Assembly: GCA_002728035.1 (NCBI GenBank) | Contig: PBUZ01000006.1 | Location: 49,444-55,604, forward strand | DNA from: Methanobacteriota archaeon | Lineage (GTDB): Archaea; Thermoplasmatota; Poseidoniia; Poseidoniales; Poseidoniaceae | Length of the DNA: 6,161 nucleotides | Direction: 5' to 3' | Shown: positions 5,292-6,161 of the stretch, in pieces | Numbering within the stretch: the stretch's first letter is position 1 | How the letters are laid out: each line of letters opens with the position of its first letter | Position numbers and translations under genes: made by a program | Notes under the pieces: generated by a model | Seen by the model: only the letters and a program-made list of their open reading frames with translations | The model's database searches: none | Told to the model about the DNA's origin: nothing

Positions 5292-5483
5292 TCACCTCCA
5301 AGGAGAGCGACCAGCTCGAGCGTTCATCAGCGAGGGTTGACCGGTCATTTGCCGGCGATGATCCTGAGACCAAGCAGCACCGGGTTGACGGGCGATTTGC
5401 GCAGGGTCATCGCCGTCGCCTTGCGTTGCAGCGATGACGGCGGCCACCGCTGCCATCATTCGTTCGGACATCTTTTCTGTCAT
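5292..5483 (-). CDS. Small subunit-like protein of a biotin-dependent carboxylase/decarboxylase (methylmalonyl-CoA decarboxylase epsilon-like)
   Basis: This protein has 63 residues. I chose the ATG at 5483 because it follows GAGGTGAA by 4 nt and the upstream gene's stop by 10 nt; a longer reading from 5603 would overlap the carboxyltransferase gene by 110 bp in a non-conserved frame. Residues 2-20 form an Ala-rich amphipathic helix (MSERMMAAVAAVIAATQG). The rest is basic with Trp near its end (GAAWSQDHRRQMTG, then ARAGRSPWR). This layout, an Ala-rich helix followed by W/R-rich segments ending in SPWR, resembles the small delta/epsilon subunits of methylmalonyl-CoA decarboxylase and OadG-like assembly subunits, but without their N-terminal membrane helix. 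It sits exactly between the transferase and biotin carrier genes, as in those systems. A scaffold role holding the two subunits together is inferred. The family assignment rests on pattern and position only. Confidence 0.68.
   Translation of the reverse strand: MTEKMSERMMAAVAAVIAATQGDGDDPAQIARQPGAAWSQDHRRQMTGQPSLMNARAGRSPWR
5293..5299 (-). promoter_or_regulatory. Strong Shine-Dalgarno of the biotin carrier gene, inside the end of the preceding gene
   Basis: GGAGGTG, 5 nt before the ATG at 5287. It lies within TGGAGGTGA, which also encodes the final Trp-Arg-stop of the 63-residue protein. Ribosomes finishing that gene end on the Shine-Dalgarno of the next, implying translational coupling. Confidence 0.85.
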
Positions 5484-5487
5484 CTTG

Positions 5488-5495
5488 TTCACCTC
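5488..5495 (-). promoter_or_regulatory. Shine-Dalgarno of the 63-residue gene, overlapping the carboxyltransferase stop
   Basis: GAGGTGAA, 4 nt before the ATG at 5483. Its first two bases are the last two of the TGA stop of the carboxyltransferase gene (5494-5496). It decides the start of the small gene against the longer upstream ATG. Confidence 0.85.
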
Positions 5496-6161
5496 ATAGC
5501 GGAATGTTTCCGTGCTTGCGAGCAGGACGAAGTTCCTCTTTGTCGAGCAGCATCTCAAGCGCACGGCACAAGCGTTGCCGCGTCTGGTTTGGCTCGATGA
5601 CATCGTCGAGGTAACCCATGGCTGCGGCCTTGTATGGATTCGCGAAGGTCTCTTTGAAGTCCTCCGTCAAGCGCTCACGTTCCTGATCGGGATTGCGTGC
5701 GTGAGCGATGCGACGCCGATGGATGATCTCAACCGCACCGTCGGCCCCCATCACAGCGAGTTCGGCCGAAGGCCATGCCACGTTGTAATCACCACGAATG
5801 TGCTTGCTCGACATCACGTCGTATGCACCGCCGTAGGCTTTGCGAAGGATGACCGTGAGTTTTGGGACGGTTGCCTCGGCGAAGGCGTAGAGCAACTTTG
5901 CACCGTGTCGAATGATGCCACCCCATTCTTGGTTCGTACCTGGGAGGAAGCCCGGCACGTCCTCAAAGGTGAGAATGGGAATGTTGAACGCATCGCAAAA
6001 GCGAACAAAGCGGGCGGCTTTGTCGCTGGCATCGATGTCAAGGCACCCAGCGAGCACTTTGGGTTGGTTGGCGACCACACCGACGGTATGCCCACCGAGG
6101 TGACCAAAGCCAATGACGATGTTCTGCGCCCATTCTGCTTGAACTTCCATGAACCCACCAT
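5494..6161 (-). CDS. pccB: Acyl-CoA carboxyltransferase (propionyl-CoA carboxylase beta-like), C-terminal part
   Basis: The frame is open to the right edge, so the N-terminal half lies outside the window. The apparent ATG at 6150 is internal, since codons before it continue the family sequence ([19 protein letters not shown]). The 221 complete codons cover the C-terminal crotonase-like domain, which holds the acyl-CoA/carboxybiotin site: [96 protein letters not shown] and the family ending RKHGNIPL. These match propionyl-CoA carboxylase beta and methylmalonyl-CoA decarboxylase alpha chains very closely. The Asp in GGAYD, as I recall from work on actinobacterial PccB, favours propionyl-CoA over acetyl-CoA. 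The enzyme makes (S)-methylmalonyl-CoA from propionyl-CoA using carboxybiotin, or runs the reverse in decarboxylases. It is the first visible gene of the operon, with a 10-nt gap to the next gene. Confidence 0.95.
   Translation of the reverse strand, partial: GGFMEVQAEWAQNIVIGFGHLGGHTVGVVANQPKVLAGCLDIDASDKAARFVRFCDAFNIPILTFEDVPGFLPGTNQEWGGIIRHGAKLLYAFAEATVPKLTVILRKAYGGAYDVMSSKHIRGDYNVAWPSAELAVMGADGAVEIIHRRRIAHARNPDQERERLTEDFKETFANPYKAAAMGYLDDVIEPNQTRQRLCRALEMLLDKEELRPARKHGNIPL

Noticed and set aside
4958..5600. Plus-strand open frames of 159 and 210 codons
   Set aside because: They lie opposite the biotin carrier, the small subunit and the transferase end, all of which have family motifs and Shine-Dalgarno sites on the minus strand. 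The antisense products show no family features.
5484..5603. N-terminal extension of the 63-residue protein to an ATG at 5603
   Set aside because: The extra 40 codons overlap the well-conserved end of the carboxyltransferase in another frame. The ATG at 5483 has a proper Shine-Dalgarno and a short gap.
6148..6150. ATG as the start of the carboxyltransferase gene
   Set aside because: Codons upstream to the window edge stay open and match the family, and the protein would lack the whole N-terminal half, so this is an internal methionine of a gene cut by the window.

Overview
The window most likely comes from a planktonic euryarchaeon of the marine group II type (Poseidoniales) or a close relative. 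This is an inference from protein style: a very large Sec-exported, Asp-rich surface protein with pre-peptidase C-terminal (PPC)-like domains, thrombospondin type 3-like calcium repeats, a C-terminal membrane anchor and a short cytosolic tail with spaced tryptophans. Next to it lies a compact biotin-dependent carboxylase operon with strong Shine-Dalgarno sites. No rRNA or other phylogenetic marker is present. All six genes I support are on the minus strand, so transcription runs from right to left, and coding density is very high.

Right part (about 4877-6161): a tight operon in the order acyl-CoA carboxyltransferase (pccB-like, C-terminal ~221 residues, cut by the window edge), a 63-residue protein resembling the small subunit of methylmalonyl-CoA decarboxylases, and a biotin carrier protein with an intact biotinylation motif. 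Gaps are 10 and 4 nt, and each Shine-Dalgarno overlaps the preceding stop codon. Together they would form most of a propionyl-CoA carboxylase (or a methylmalonyl-CoA decarboxylase-like enzyme). The biotin carboxylase subunit is not in the window.

Middle (4588-4827): a small putative zinc-binding protein of unknown function, 49 nt downstream of the biotin carrier gene and with its own Shine-Dalgarno.

Left part (469-4539): one 1356-residue surface protein. From N to C terminus it has a signal peptide, two PPC-like beta domains, a further beta-rich region with many N-glycosylation sequons, then a calcium-binding stalk. The stalk is an 8-unit 27-residue array (exactly 81 bp per unit) lodged inside a 33-residue two-cysteine array. 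A single transmembrane helix and a cytosolic tail follow. A TATA-like element 22-28 nt before its ATG suggests a leaderless transcript.

Far left (1-417): the start of a second membrane protein that runs off the window. It has an acidic cytosolic N-terminus, one transmembrane helix and then extracellular Asp-rich calcium-type loops, so its topology is opposite to that of its large neighbour. The two proteins may work together at the cell surface; the carboxylase operon appears to be only a chance neighbour. No tRNA, rRNA, CRISPR array, insertion sequence or integrase was seen. No gene-free stretch exceeds about 50 bases.
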